Source of the DNA: Nonomuraea roseoviolacea subsp. carminata
GTDB lineage: Bacteria > Actinomycetota > Actinomycetes > Streptosporangiales > Streptosporangiaceae
Direction of reading: 5' to 3'
NCBI RefSeq assembly: GCF_024172185.1
Contig: NZ_JAMZEC010000001.1
Span: forward strand, 9,523,001 to 9,587,000
DNA length: 64,000 nt
The notes beneath the pieces are model-generated. The model saw only the letters and a list, made by a program, of their open reading frames with translations. It was not told where the DNA came from and did no database searches. How positions within the stretch are numbered: position 1 is the stretch's first letter; the number at the start of each line of letters is the position of its first letter. Positions 1 to 7,992 of this stretch are shown piece after piece. The position numbers and the translations under genes were made by a program.

Positions 1-167
1 CCGAGGATGTTCATGAGCGTGGACTTGCCGGAGCCGGAGGCGCCCATGACGGCCACGTAGTCGCCCTTGTCGACGTCGAGGTCCACGCCGCGCAGGGCGC
101 GGACCCGGGCGTCGCCCTCGCCGTACTCCTTGACGAGGCCGCGCACGCGCAGGACGGGGGCGGTCAT
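1..167 (-). CDS. ABC transporter ATP-binding protein, MacB/LolD type (N-terminal part, cut by window edge)
   Basis: The first 55 or so residues of an ABC ATPase are visible; the rest lies beyond position 1. The product begins MTAPVLRVRGLVKEYGEG and reaches the Walker A motif GASGSGKST followed by LMNILG, a context typical of the MacB/LolD/FtsE group that energises extrusion of lipoproteins, peptides or drugs. Its ATG overlaps the stop of the upstream adaptor gene in an ATGA arrangement, so the two are translationally coupled and almost certainly form one efflux complex, probably with a FtsX-like permease further along. Family assignment is firm for an ABC ATPase; the substrate cannot be told. 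Confidence 0.85.
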   Translation of the reverse strand, partial: MTAPVLRVRGLVKEYGEGDARVRALRGVDLDVDKGDYVAVMGASGSGKSTLMNIL

Positions 168-1333
168 CGCGCGCCCCCGGGCACCCCGCCGGGGCCGCCG
201 CCCGGGAAGCCGCCGCCGAAGCCGCGCTGCTGCTGGCCGTTGCCCGTGCCCGTCCCGGTGGCGACGGACGGCAGGACGACCACGTCGCCCTCGGACACCC
301 CGGAGGTGATCTCGGAGGTGGCGGTGCCGCGCACGCCCACCTCGACCGCGGTCCTGACCTGGGCGCCGTCGCGCAGGAGGGTGACCGTGCTGCGGCCGCC
401 GGTGGTGGAGATCGCGGCGGTGGGGACGGTGACGGCGTTCTCGGCGCTGCCGACGACGACCTCGACGGTCGCGGTCTGGCCGAGCCGGACCTGCGCCGGC
501 ACGCTGCCGAACGTGATCGTCACCGGGTACTGGACGACGTTGTCGCTGGTGGAGGCGACCGGCTGGATCTGGCTGACCTTGCCGGTGGCGGTGACGCCGG
601 GCAGCGCGTCGAAGGTGACGGTGGCGCTCTGGCCGACCTTGAGCCGGCCGGCGTCCGACTCGGTGAACGAGCCGACGAGCTGGAGCTTGCGGGTGTCGGC
701 CAGCTCGACGAACCCGGTCGCGCCCGAGCCGCCCTGCTGGGCCGGCTGGCCGCTCTGCCCGGACTGGCCGCTCTGGGTCTGGCCGGAGCCGGTGCCGGAC
801 GAGGAGCCGCCGACGCTGCCGTTCACGGCGGTGACCGTGCCGGCGAAGGGCGCCCTGATGACGGTGCCGTCGACGGCCCGTCTGGCCTCGCGGTAGGCGT
901 TGCGCGCCTTGACGTAGGCGGCGTAGAGCTGCGCGGTCGAGGTGCCGTCGGCGGTGGCGGAGGCGAGCGTGGCCTCGGCCGCCGACAGTGTCTCGCGGGC
1001 GGCGGCGTCGTCCACCTCGGCGAGGATGTCGCCCTTGCGTACCTTGTCGCCGGCCTTGACGTTGACGCGCTCGACGGTGCCGCTGGTGCCGAACGTCAGC
1101 GCCCTGCTCCTGGCGCTCTCCACGGAGCCCGACGCGGTCACGGACGCGGTCACGGCGCCCCGGCCGGCGGTCGCGGTCCGCGGGGCCGTCTCGCCGGCCG
1201 CCTCGTCCGTGCCGAGCTGGGCGTAGGCGAACGCGGCGCCGCCCAGGAGGAGCACGGCGAGCGCTCCGTTGGTCACCAGCGTCCTGCGGCTGGTCGTGGT
1301 CGTCAGCGCTCTGCGCCGGGGGGACACCTTCAC
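164..1333 (-). CDS. Efflux periplasmic adaptor (HlyD/MacA family)
   Basis: Membrane-anchored adaptor of a MacAB-like ABC efflux pump, 389 aa. One N-terminal membrane segment lies at about residues 20-42. Then come the first half of a lipoyl-like barrel-sandwich domain (VNVKAGDKVRKGDILAEVDD), a short helical hairpin, the second lipoyl half (VIRAPFAGTVTAV) followed by a Gln/Ser/Gly-rich insert, a beta-barrel domain (LKVGQSATVTFDAL) and a membrane-proximal domain (ENAVTVPTAAI). The tail is Gly/Pro-rich. I chose GTG 1333, with an AGGG about 9 nt upstream; the frame stays open to 1420, but that extension lacks family character. The stop overlaps the start of the ABC ATPase, which supports a joint complex. 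Confidence 0.85.
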   Translation of the reverse strand: MKVSPRRRALTTTTSRRTLVTNGALAVLLLGGAAFAYAQLGTDEAAGETAPRTATAGRGAVTASVTASGSVESARSRALTFGTSGTVERVNVKAGDKVRKGDILAEVDDAAARETLSAAEATLASATADGTSTAQLYAAYVKARNAYREARRAVDGTVIRAPFAGTVTAVNGSVGGSSSGTGSGQTQSGQSGQSGQPAQQGGSGATGFVELADTRKLQLVGSFTESDAGRLKVGQSATVTFDALPGVTATGKVSQIQPVASTSDNVVQYPVTITFGSVPAQVRLGQTATVEVVVGSAENAVTVPTAAISTTGGRSTVTLLRDGAQVRTAVEVGVRGTATSEITSGVSEGDVVVLPSVATGTGTGNGQQQRGFGGGFPGGGPGGVPGGAR

Positions 1334-1479
1334 AGGCGGTGACCCTGGCACACCAGCCTGCGCCCGAGCCGGGAGCTTGCTGAAGGTTCGCTGACAACGG
1401 CCGCCGTCCGCGCGGCACACAGCGAACTCGGAGCCGGCTCGCAGGGGGGCGTGAACGTGCCGCGCCAGGATGGGCCGCC

Positions 1480-3228
1480 ATGAGACCGACTTCGCGGCCC
1501 CGGCCGTCCTCGCGGCCCTCGCCGTCTTCGCAGCCTGGGCGGCTTTCGCGGCTTTCGCGGGTACCTCGGCTGCCTCGGCTTTCGCGGCCGAAGGCGCTCG
1601 CGGTGGGCGCGCTGGCGCTGGCCGTCCTGGCGGCCGGCTCGGGCCTGGCCGTCGCCCTGCGCGACGACGCCCCGGCCACCGTCCGGGTCCGGCTCGCGGC
1701 GGCCAGGCGGGGCGTGGTGACCGCCTCGGTCACGGCCGCGGGCAGCACGGTCGACGGCTCACGCCGCGACCTGGCCTTCGGCGGCTCCGGGACGGTGACG
1801 CGCGTGTACGTCAAGGTCGGGGCCAAGGTGCGCAAGGGCCAGGTGCTGGCCCGCATCGACGGGCGGGCCGCGAGGGAGCGGTACGAGGCGGCGGAGGCGG
1901 ACCTGGCGGCGGCGCGGGAGGCGCTGGAGGAGGCGTCGTCGCCCACGACCGCCCCTTCGGCCTGCTCCCCCACCACCTCGGGCAGCACGTCGGCCGCCCT
2001 CCAAGGCGCTTCCCCTTCCCCGGGTCTCACGGGCGCCACCGTCCAGGACATGGCCGCCGCGCTCGGGGGCGCCGGGGCGTTCGGTGTGCGGGCGGCCGTC
2101 GCGACCCGCGCGCCCGCCTCGCCCGAGGGCGTGGCCTTCTCCCCCACGCCTTCCTCCGGGTCGTGGCCCTCCGGCGACCCCGAGCCGGACCCCACGCTCC
2201 CGGAGCCGCGGCCCACGGTCACGGTCACGGTGACGGCCACGGCCACGGTCACCGCGACGGTGACCGCCACTCCCACCAGGCCCTCGACCGCCGAGCCCAC
2301 GGCGGGACCCACCACGGGCCCCACCACCGGCCCCGCCGACCCCGGGACGAGCCCCGCCCCCACCTCCTCGCCCACCGGCCGCCCCACGACCGCCCCGACC
2401 GGCAAGGGCACGCCCACCCCCACCGGCAGGACGACGGGCAAGCCCACGGCCAAGCCGTCCGGGCAGCCCTCCGGCCGTCCGTCCGGCGGGGCCCGTCCGT
2501 CCAGCGGAGCGCGTCCCTCCAGCGGGGCCCGTCCCTCTCAGGGCGTGTGCCGGCCGGGCGGCGGCGCGAAGGGCGGCATCAGCGAGGAGCAGGCGCAGGC
2601 GAACGTCGACCGCGCCGAGGCCGCGCTGGAGCAGGCCGCCGACGCGGTGCGGGGCACCCGCATCGTGGCGCCCGCCGCCGGCACGGTCCTGTCGGTCGCG
2701 GGCCGGGCGGGCGACGCCGCGGGCGGCGGCACGTTCGTCAGCCTCGGCGATCTGGACGAGCAGCAGGTCGAGGCCATGGTCACCGAGTCCGACGTGAACC
2801 GGCTCAGGATCGGCCAGAAGGCGCGGATCACGCTGGCCACGCGCCCCGGGCAGCGGTACGCGGGCCGGGTGACCCGCATCGCCCCGACCGCCACCGCGGA
2901 CGGCAGCCTGGTCCGCTACTCCGTCGCGCTGGCCTTCGACGAGCCGCCCGCGGGCATCATGCTGGGGCAGACGGCGTCGGTGGTGGTGACGACCGGCACG
3001 GCGGCGGACGCCGTCTACGTGCCCGTCGCGGCGGTGCGCGGGCGCGCGGACGGCACCTCGGTGGTCACCGTGCGCTCGGACGGCCGGGACGCCACCCGGG
3101 TGGTGCGCACGGGCGTGCGCGGCGACCAGTACGTGCAGGTCACCTCCGGGCTGAGCGAGAGCGACCAGGTGGTGCTGGAGGGCGGCTCGGCGGGCGGGTT
3201 CCCCGACGGGTCGTGGCCGGGACGCTGA
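1480..3228 (+). CDS. Second HlyD/MacA-family adaptor with a large Thr/Pro-rich insertion
   Basis: A 582-aa membrane-fusion-type protein divergent from the first adaptor. An Arg/Ser/Pro-rich cytoplasmic N-terminus (1-37) precedes a membrane helix (about 38-60). The first lipoyl half contains VYVKVGAKVRKGQVLARID and the second TRIVAPAAGTVLSVAG; the barrel contains LRIGQKARITLATRPG. The helical hairpin that normally links the lipoyl halves is largely replaced by about 200 residues of low-complexity Thr/Pro/Ser/Gly, including VTVTVTATATVTATVTAT and three GARPSS units, before helix resumes at SEEQAQANVDRAEAALEQA. The usual family length is 350-450 aa. It may serve the adjacent pump or an independent one. 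Confidence 0.8.
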   Translation: MRPTSRPRPSSRPSPSSQPGRLSRLSRVPRLPRLSRPKALAVGALALAVLAAGSGLAVALRDDAPATVRVRLAAARRGVVTASVTAAGSTVDGSRRDLAFGGSGTVTRVYVKVGAKVRKGQVLARIDGRAARERYEAAEADLAAAREALEEASSPTTAPSACSPTTSGSTSAALQGASPSPGLTGATVQDMAAALGGAGAFGVRAAVATRAPASPEGVAFSPTPSSGSWPSGDPEPDPTLPEPRPTVTVTVTATATVTATVTATPTRPSTAEPTAGPTTGPTTGPADPGTSPAPTSSPTGRPTTAPTGKGTPTPTGRTTGKPTAKPSGQPSGRPSGGARPSSGARPSSGARPSQGVCRPGGGAKGGISEEQAQANVDRAEAALEQAADAVRGTRIVAPAAGTVLSVAGRAGDAAGGGTFVSLGDLDEQQVEAMVTESDVNRLRIGQKARITLATRPGQRYAGRVTRIAPTATADGSLVRYSVALAFDEPPAGIMLGQTASVVVTTGTAADAVYVPVAAVRGRADGTSVVTVRSDGRDATRVVRTGVRGDQYVQVTSGLSESDQVVLEGGSAGGFPDGSWPGR

Positions 3229-3241
3229 GCGAACCCTCAGT

Positions 3242-3284
3242 GTCCTCCCAGCGAACGGTCAGGCACGGGCGCACGCGGGAGGAC
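3242..3284. terminator. Possible hairpin between convergent genes
   Basis: GTCCTCCC (3242-3249) pairs perfectly with GGGAGGAC (3277-3284) across a 27-nt loop. It lies between the 3' ends of the second adaptor gene and phoD. The stem is short and has no T-tract, so terminator function is only an inference. Confidence 0.3.
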
Positions 3285-3299
3285 CGGCATGACAGGTGC

Positions 3300-4832
3300 T
3301 CAGGCGCGGGCCTGGGCGGAGGACGGGATGGTGACGCGGTGCGCCGTCTTCGCCCGGGCGCCCCTGCGCGAGATGTAGTCGAGGGTCCGGTAGTCGACCG
3401 ACAGCTCGTCGCGGCCGAGCCGGGCCATGAGGTAGCCGCGCCGCTGGTCGATGAACGAGATGTGCGGGTTCTCCGCCACCGCCTCGGCGATCCACGTCCT
3501 GTCGCGGTAGCCGTCGCCGTCGCTGGCGATCGAGGAGGCGATGAGCTCCTTGGCGATCACGGGCGCGTCGGGGTCGTCGAAGTCGGTCTTGAGGTCGGCG
3601 AGGTGGTGCATGTGCGCGTCGCCGGTCAGGACGACGGGGTTGGAGGTGGCGGCGAGCGAGCCGAGCAGCCGCGTGCGCTCGGGGGCGTAGCCGTCCCAGG
3701 AGTCGAGGTTGACCTCGCGGCCGGGCCCGACCTTGTAGTCGCGCTGCGTCATCATGATCTGCTGGCCGAGCAGGTTCCAGCGGGCGTCCGAGCCGCGCAG
3801 GCCGCTCTCCAGCCAGCTCCACTGGCCGGAGCCGAGCAGGGTCCGCTTCGCCGACAGCCGGTCGTCGCAGCCGGCCCGTACACCGTCGAGGCACGCCTGG
3901 TCGTCGCGGAACTGGCGGGTGTCGAGCAGGTGGAAGCGGGCCAGCGGCCCCCAGGAGACGCGCCGGTTGACCCGCAGCACGGCGCCCTGGAGGCTGGCGC
4001 GGCGCAGCGGCATGTTCTCGTAGTAGGCGCGGAAGGCGTCGGCGCGGCGGCGGGCGAACCCGGGCGCGCCGGTGCTGGAGACGGGGCCGGCCCAGTTGTT
4101 CTCGATCTCGTGGTCGTCGAAGGCGACCAGCCACGGGGCGGTGGCGTGGGCGTGCTGGAGGTCGGGGTCGCTCTTGTACTGGGCGTGGCGCAGCCGGTAG
4201 TCGGCCAGCGTCCGGCACTTGCCGGGCGTGTGGGTGCGGACCCGGCCGGCGAGGGCGGTGTAGCCGCTGGGGCCGTACTCGTACATGTAGTCGCCGAGGA
4301 AGACGACGAGCTCCGGCTCGTCCTCGGCCAGGCGGCGGTAGGCGGTGTAGTAGCCGTGCTCGTAGTGGGCGCACGCGGCGACGGCGAATCTCAGCGGCCG
4401 CTCCACGGCCGGAGTGGTCCTGGTGCGGCCGGCGGGCGACAGGCGGCCCTGGGACCGGAAGCGGTAGAAGTACTCGCGGCCCGCCTCCAGGCCGTCCACC
4501 TCGACGTGGACGCTGTGCGCGGCGCCCGCGCGGGCCGTCGCGGTGCCGGTGCGGACGACGGAACGGAAGCGCTCGTCGGTGGCGATCTGCCAGTCGACGT
4601 CCACGTCGCGGGCGGGCATGCCGCCGCGGCCGTCGCCGCCGAGCGGGTCGGTGGCCAGGCGGGTCCAGAGCACGAAGCCGCCGGTGGAGGGGTCGCCGGA
4701 GGCGACGCCGAGCGTGAACGGGTCGCCCTTGAGCGCCCGGGAGGCGGAGGCCCGGGCCGGGGAGGTGAGAGGGCCGCCGGCCTGGGTGACCAGGCCGGCG
4801 GCAGCCGCGGTGAGGAAGGATCTGCGGTTCAC
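3300..4832 (-). CDS. phoD: Alkaline phosphatase PhoD-type, Tat-exported
   Basis: Secreted metallo-phosphodiesterase/phosphatase releasing phosphate from organic esters, 510 aa. The N-terminus MNRRSFLTAAAAGLVTQ carries a twin-arginine (RRSFL) Tat signal, as expected for PhoD enzymes, which fold with their Fe/Ca cofactors before export. A PhoD N-terminal domain starts near FTLGVASGDP. The metallophosphatase core shows VVFLGDYMYEYG, the metal-binding FDDHEIENNW and VVLTGDAHMHH. Length matches the family. It is convergent with the second adaptor gene and followed upstream by a tandem-repeat spacer. No PHO box was recognised, so phosphate regulation is unproven. Confidence 0.9.
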   Translation of the reverse strand: MNRRSFLTAAAAGLVTQAGGPLTSPARASASRALKGDPFTLGVASGDPSTGGFVLWTRLATDPLGGDGRGGMPARDVDVDWQIATDERFRSVVRTGTATARAGAAHSVHVEVDGLEAGREYFYRFRSQGRLSPAGRTRTTPAVERPLRFAVAACAHYEHGYYTAYRRLAEDEPELVVFLGDYMYEYGPSGYTALAGRVRTHTPGKCRTLADYRLRHAQYKSDPDLQHAHATAPWLVAFDDHEIENNWAGPVSSTGAPGFARRRADAFRAYYENMPLRRASLQGAVLRVNRRVSWGPLARFHLLDTRQFRDDQACLDGVRAGCDDRLSAKRTLLGSGQWSWLESGLRGSDARWNLLGQQIMMTQRDYKVGPGREVNLDSWDGYAPERTRLLGSLAATSNPVVLTGDAHMHHLADLKTDFDDPDAPVIAKELIASSIASDGDGYRDRTWIAEAVAENPHISFIDQRRGYLMARLGRDELSVDYRTLDYISRRGARAKTAHRVTIPSSAQARA

Positions 4833-4923
4833 GCCTCAGGTATGTCCGGCGCCGCTGACCCGGTCATGACAGCGGCGCCACGTACGAGTGAACAGCTCCG
4901 GTCGGAGCGGCGTGTGCGGTGGT

Positions 4924-5085
4924 CAGAGGCGCCGACGGGCGGCCTGAGGTGAAGACCGCGGTGGTGAGAGGCGCGAACCGGCCGCCTGAGGGGGGACCGC
5001 GACGCTCAGAGGCGCGAACCGGCCGCCTGAGGGGGGGACCGCGACGCTCAGAGGCGCGAACCGGTCGCCTGAGGGGCGGGGTTCA
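4924..5085. repeat. Intergenic tandem repeat, period 41-42 bp, about four copies
   Basis: A unit starting AGAGGCGCGAACCGGCCGCC recurs with starts at 4925 (degenerate), 4967, 5008 and 5050. The array fills most of the spacer between phoD (5' end at 4832) and the 3' end of the HAD hydrolase gene. Short G-runs and complementary GGCCGCC-like arms give it some hairpin potential. It does not continue any visible coding frame. Confidence 0.85.
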
Positions 5086-5664
5086 CAGGCCCAGGTCGGC
5101 GCGGAGGGCGGCCGCCGTGGTGAAGGCCAGGGCGGTCATGCCCGCCGCCCGCGCCCCGGCCACGTTGTCCGGTCGGTCGTCCACGAACACCACGTCGGCG
5201 GGGTCGGCGTCCAGCTCGCGGGCGAGGTGGTCGTAGATCGCGCGATCCGGCTTCACCAGGCCGATCCGGCCGCTGTAGACGCGGTGCGGGATGGCCGCGA
5301 TCCAGGGCAGCGCGTCCAGGCCGTCGGCCACGCAGGCGGGGGCGTTGGACAGCAGGCCCACCGGCCGGCCGGCGGCGAGCAGCTCGCCGAGGAGCGCGAC
5401 CGTCCCCTCGTCCGGGTGCGACCAGCTCGCCAGGTCCAGGGCGTTCAGGCGGGTGACCTGCTCCGCGGCGACGGACCGGCCCAGCGCCGCCGACCAGAAC
5501 TCCTCCGGCGTCAGCGTGCCCCGGTCGAAGTCGAGGCGGTGCTTCCAGTAGCCGTCCAGGAACGCCTCGGGGTCGGCGCCGGACCCCCTGATCATCGCCT
5601 CAACGTCGGCCTCGGGCTGGTCGAGGGACAGGACGTTGCCGTAGTCGAACACGATCCACTTCAT
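5083..5664 (-). CDS. HAD-superfamily hydrolase (HAD-IA, YihX-like)
   Basis: A 193-aa cytosolic phosphatase-like protein. Motif I reads IVFDYGNVLS, the D-x-G-N-V variant seen in YihX-type sugar phosphatases in place of DxDxT. Motif II is LLSNAPA, the motif III lysine lies in GLVKPDRAIYDHL, and motif IV is VVFVDDRPDNVAGA. A helical cap lies between motifs I and II. All four motifs are intact, so it should be active, on a small phosphorylated metabolite that cannot be named from sequence. Its ATG overlaps the stop of the upstream hydrolase gene by 4 nt, so the two form an operon. Confidence 0.85.
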   Translation of the reverse strand: MKWIVFDYGNVLSLDQPEADVEAMIRGSGADPEAFLDGYWKHRLDFDRGTLTPEEFWSAALGRSVAAEQVTRLNALDLASWSHPDEGTVALLGELLAAGRPVGLLSNAPACVADGLDALPWIAAIPHRVYSGRIGLVKPDRAIYDHLARELDADPADVVFVDDRPDNVAGARAAGMTALAFTTAAALRADLGL

Positions 5665-6479
5665 ACGAGAAAGGGTCGCAGATGCGGGTCGAGCGCGGGG
5701 CAGCCCAGATACTTCTCGGCCGTGTGGAAGTCGATCCAGTCGAGGTTGACCAGCTCCTCGACGTCCACCCCGGTGAAGCTGTCACACAGGTCCGGCGGGA
5801 TGGCCGCGATGTCGTCCTTGTCGGCGATGTTCACCCAGCGCCGCACGCCGGGCGGGCGGCCGCCGCGGCCGTTGACGGGCGCGGGCAGGAGGCGTTCGAA
5901 GATGACGTTGCGCATGCCGAGGGGGCTGCCGAGGGTCAGCAGCAGGTCCACCTGGAGCGTGGGGTCGGACCAGAGGGCCTCGTAGGCGACGACGCTGCCG
6001 AGCGAATGGGCGACGACGACGCGCGGCCCGTTGCGCCGGATCGTCGCGGCGACGGCCTGCCGCACCCGCTCCCGCCGGACGGCGTCGGTCAGGTACGCGG
6101 CCACCTCGGGCGCGAACAGCCCGGCGAACGCCGCCGAGCGGGCGTCGAGCCGGGTCAGCAGCCATCCCGTGAACGTGCGCAGCGCCCCGGTGACGTGCTC
6201 GCCCCAGCCGCGCTGCCGGGCCCATTCGGCGAGGACGTGGTGGGCGTCGGCGCCCATGGCGGCGAACGCCGTCGGCCCCTGCTCGGGGGCGCGGTCACGC
6301 AGGAGGTGGGAGAAGTAGGCGACCTCGGTGAAGTACGGCCGGGGCTCGCCGCCGAGCGCCGCGTGTAAGTAGCGGTCCCACTTGAGGCGCATCGCCTCGG
6401 CCGCGCCGCTCGCCGAGTTCCCGGCGTTGACGTAGTAGTCGTACTTCCCGATTCCGTGCACGCCGACGATGCCCGCCAC
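5661..6479 (-). CDS. Alpha/beta-hydrolase-like serine hydrolase
   Basis: A 272-aa protein with an N-terminal GIVGVHGIGKYDYY (oxyanion-type VHGIG) and a nucleophile elbow VVVAHSLGSVVAYE, giving a clear GxSxG-like catalytic serine. A later ADKDDIAAIPPDLCD segment could hold the acid, and a DFHTAEKYLG segment near the C-terminus could hold the catalytic His. It resembles the VHGIG/lipase-like hydrolases common in actinobacteria. No signal peptide is seen, so it is probably cytosolic. It is the first gene of a two-gene operon with the HAD hydrolase (ATGA overlap). The substrate is unknown. Confidence 0.7.
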   Translation of the reverse strand: MAGIVGVHGIGKYDYYVNAGNSASGAAEAMRLKWDRYLHAALGGEPRPYFTEVAYFSHLLRDRAPEQGPTAFAAMGADAHHVLAEWARQRGWGEHVTGALRTFTGWLLTRLDARSAAFAGLFAPEVAAYLTDAVRRERVRQAVAATIRRNGPRVVVAHSLGSVVAYEALWSDPTLQVDLLLTLGSPLGMRNVIFERLLPAPVNGRGGRPPGVRRWVNIADKDDIAAIPPDLCDSFTGVDVEELVNLDWIDFHTAEKYLGCPALDPHLRPFLV

Positions 6480-6619
6480 AGCGCCTCCCCACTAGACCGG
6501 CAGATTCCCGGCGATGGTCGCACATGTCGCTTGCATCACACCATCAAGCCGCGAAACGGCCGGGGCGCGGGCGCCTGCGGTCCGCATGACGCGCCCGCGG
6601 GATGGGGCAGGCGGGGCGG

Positions 6620-7027
6620 TCAGGGGTCGCGGCGCAGGCGTTTGAGGTCGGCGCGCTGCTTCTTGGCGGCGATGCGCCGCTCGACCGACCCGCGGCTCGG
6701 CTTGGTGGGGCGGCGGCGCTTGGGCGGGGGCGCGATCGCCTCCCTCAGGCGCTGCGCCAGCCGCTGGCAGGCCGCTTCGCGGTTGCGCAGCTGCGAACGG
6801 TACTCGGAGGCGGCGATCGTGATGGTCGCCGTGCCCAGCCGGTCGAGGGCGCGCGCCTTGAGGGCCGGCGGGAACGCGGTGCTGGCCGCCAGGTCGAAGC
6901 TGAGCTCCACCCGGCTGTCCGTGGTGTTGACGCCCTGGCCGCCCGGGCCGGAGGAGCGCGAGAAGCGCCACACGAGCTCGGCGTCGGGGATGACGACCGC
7001 GTCGTTGACGACCAGCGGGCCGGGCAT
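6620..7027 (-). CDS. arfB: Alternative ribosome-rescue aminoacyl-tRNA hydrolase ArfB
   Basis: A 135-aa peptidyl-tRNA hydrolase that frees ribosomes stalled on non-stop mRNAs. It has the release-factor-like catalytic loop SSGPGGQGVNTTDSRVEL, with an intact GGQ at about residues 28-30, and a basic C-terminal tail (LRRDP end, preceded by a KKQRADLKRL-like stretch) that inserts into the empty mRNA channel. Length is typical of YaeJ/ArfB. An AGGAG lies 8-10 nt before the ATG. A monocistronic gene is likely: the next gene downstream is separated by 140 bp and the upstream flavin reductase by about 150 bp. Confidence 0.95.
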   Translation of the reverse strand: MPGPLVVNDAVVIPDAELVWRFSRSSGPGGQGVNTTDSRVELSFDLAASTAFPPALKARALDRLGTATITIAASEYRSQLRNREAACQRLAQRLREAIAPPPKRRRPTKPSRGSVERRIAAKKQRADLKRLRRDP

Positions 7028-7174
7028 CGTGGTCAGCTCCTGTCGTGGTGTCCGTTCTGTTCCTCAACCGTACCGATCGGACGGGCGCGGCGGCCAACGG
7101 CTTTTCGCCCCGTACACGGGTCCGGCCCGACCGGGTGTCGGTCGGGCCGGAGAGGCGGGTGGTGAGCGGGGCCG

Positions 7175-7762
7175 TCAGGCGGTGAGGGCGGCCTGCCGCT
7201 TCAGCGCGGGCGGCCTGAGTGGTACGGGTTCCATGACGGGCACGGGCTCGCCGACCGCGGCCGGGCACAGGCGGCTCACCACGTCCCGCACCTGCTCGCG
7301 CAGCCGTCCCACGGTGAGGCGGCCCCGTTCGTCGAAGTGCGGGCTGAGCGGCGAGATCACCAGCTCGGCCCCCATGACCACGGCCCCCGCCTCGGTGAGC
7401 TGCCGGTACAGCTCGGCCTGCGCCCACATGGCGCCGCAGGGCCGCGCGCTGGCGCTCATCACCGCGACGTGCTTGCCGGTCAGCGCGCCGGAGGCGGACA
7501 ACCACCGCAGGGCGTCGCCCAGCTCGACGGGCAGCAGGCTGTGCTCGGGCGCGATCAGCAGCAGCGCGTCGGCGTCGTCGACCAGGCGGAGCAGCCCGGA
7601 GGGCGGGTCGGGCACGGGTCCGGCGGTGAACGGCGGCACGGCGGCGAGTTCCGTCCAGGGCGTGAAGTCCACGCCGGACGGGAGCTCGCCGCCGACCGCC
7701 GTCAGCAATCTATTGATGAAGGATCCTGCGTGGAGGCTCGCGGCGATCCCGATGATTCTCAC
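7175..7762 (-). CDS. NAD(P)H-dependent FMN reductase-family flavoprotein
   Basis: A 195-aa flavodoxin-fold reductase. The start of the fold, VRIIGIAASLHAGSFINRLL, contains the phosphate-binding loop (usually GSxRxxS, here SLHAGS). Then come LLLIAPEHSLLPVELGDALR and the SASARPCGAMWAQAELYRQ segment typical of FMN-dependent NADPH-azoreductase/ArsH-like proteins. I chose GTG 7762, which has GGGAG 5-8 nt upstream and gives the standard family length; the frame is open to 7963 but the extra residues are not family-like. A palindrome 160 bp upstream may be its operator. Confidence 0.75.
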   Translation of the reverse strand: MRIIGIAASLHAGSFINRLLTAVGGELPSGVDFTPWTELAAVPPFTAGPVPDPPSGLLRLVDDADALLLIAPEHSLLPVELGDALRWLSASGALTGKHVAVMSASARPCGAMWAQAELYRQLTEAGAVVMGAELVISPLSPHFDERGRLTVGRLREQVRDVVSRLCPAAVGEPVPVMEPVPLRPPALKRQAALTA

Positions 7763-7920
7763 CCTCTGCTCCCGAAGGATCTCGATGTGGTGCCCATGGG
7801 CGGGAACCTGCCCGATGTCGGGGATGTCCAACACCAGTCGAGGGTCAAGTTGCCGCCGGAGCCGGAGGGCCGCGCGCGCAGGGCTGTGACCTGGGCGAAC
7901 GGCCGCCGGAGCGAGATCTA

Positions 7921-7935
7921 CAGAATAACATTCTG
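7921..7935. promoter_or_regulatory. Perfect palindrome, possible operator/promoter of the flavin reductase gene
   Basis: CAGAATAACATTCTG has 6-nt arms around a 3-nt centre and is conspicuously AT-rich for this genome. On the minus strand it contains TATTCT, a plausible -10 box. The transcript would have a leader of about 150 nt before GTG 7762. The regulator is unknown. Confidence 0.4.
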
Positions 7936-7950
7936 GTGCTGGTGGGATCA

Positions 7951-7981
7951 GGGTGACGATCAAGAGATCGCCTGGTCACCC
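7951..7981 (-). terminator. Possible hairpin downstream of the AarF-like gene
   Basis: GGGTGAC (7951-7957) pairs with GTCACCC (7975-7981), and an internal GATC-AAGA-GATC forms a second stem. It lies just past the stop of the AarF-like gene. It is weak and asymmetric, with no T-tract. Confidence 0.35.
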
Positions 7982-7992
7982 GCCGTGAGCGG

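Noticed and set aside
1470..4952. A 1160-codon open frame on the plus strand
   Set aside because: It runs antisense to phoD and out of frame with the adaptor gene, and its product is Arg/Gly-rich low-complexity, the usual shadow of high-GC codon bias.
7763..7992. N-terminal extension of the flavin reductase to 7963
   Set aside because: The extra residues are not family-like; GTG 7762 has a good Shine-Dalgarno sequence and gives the canonical fold start.
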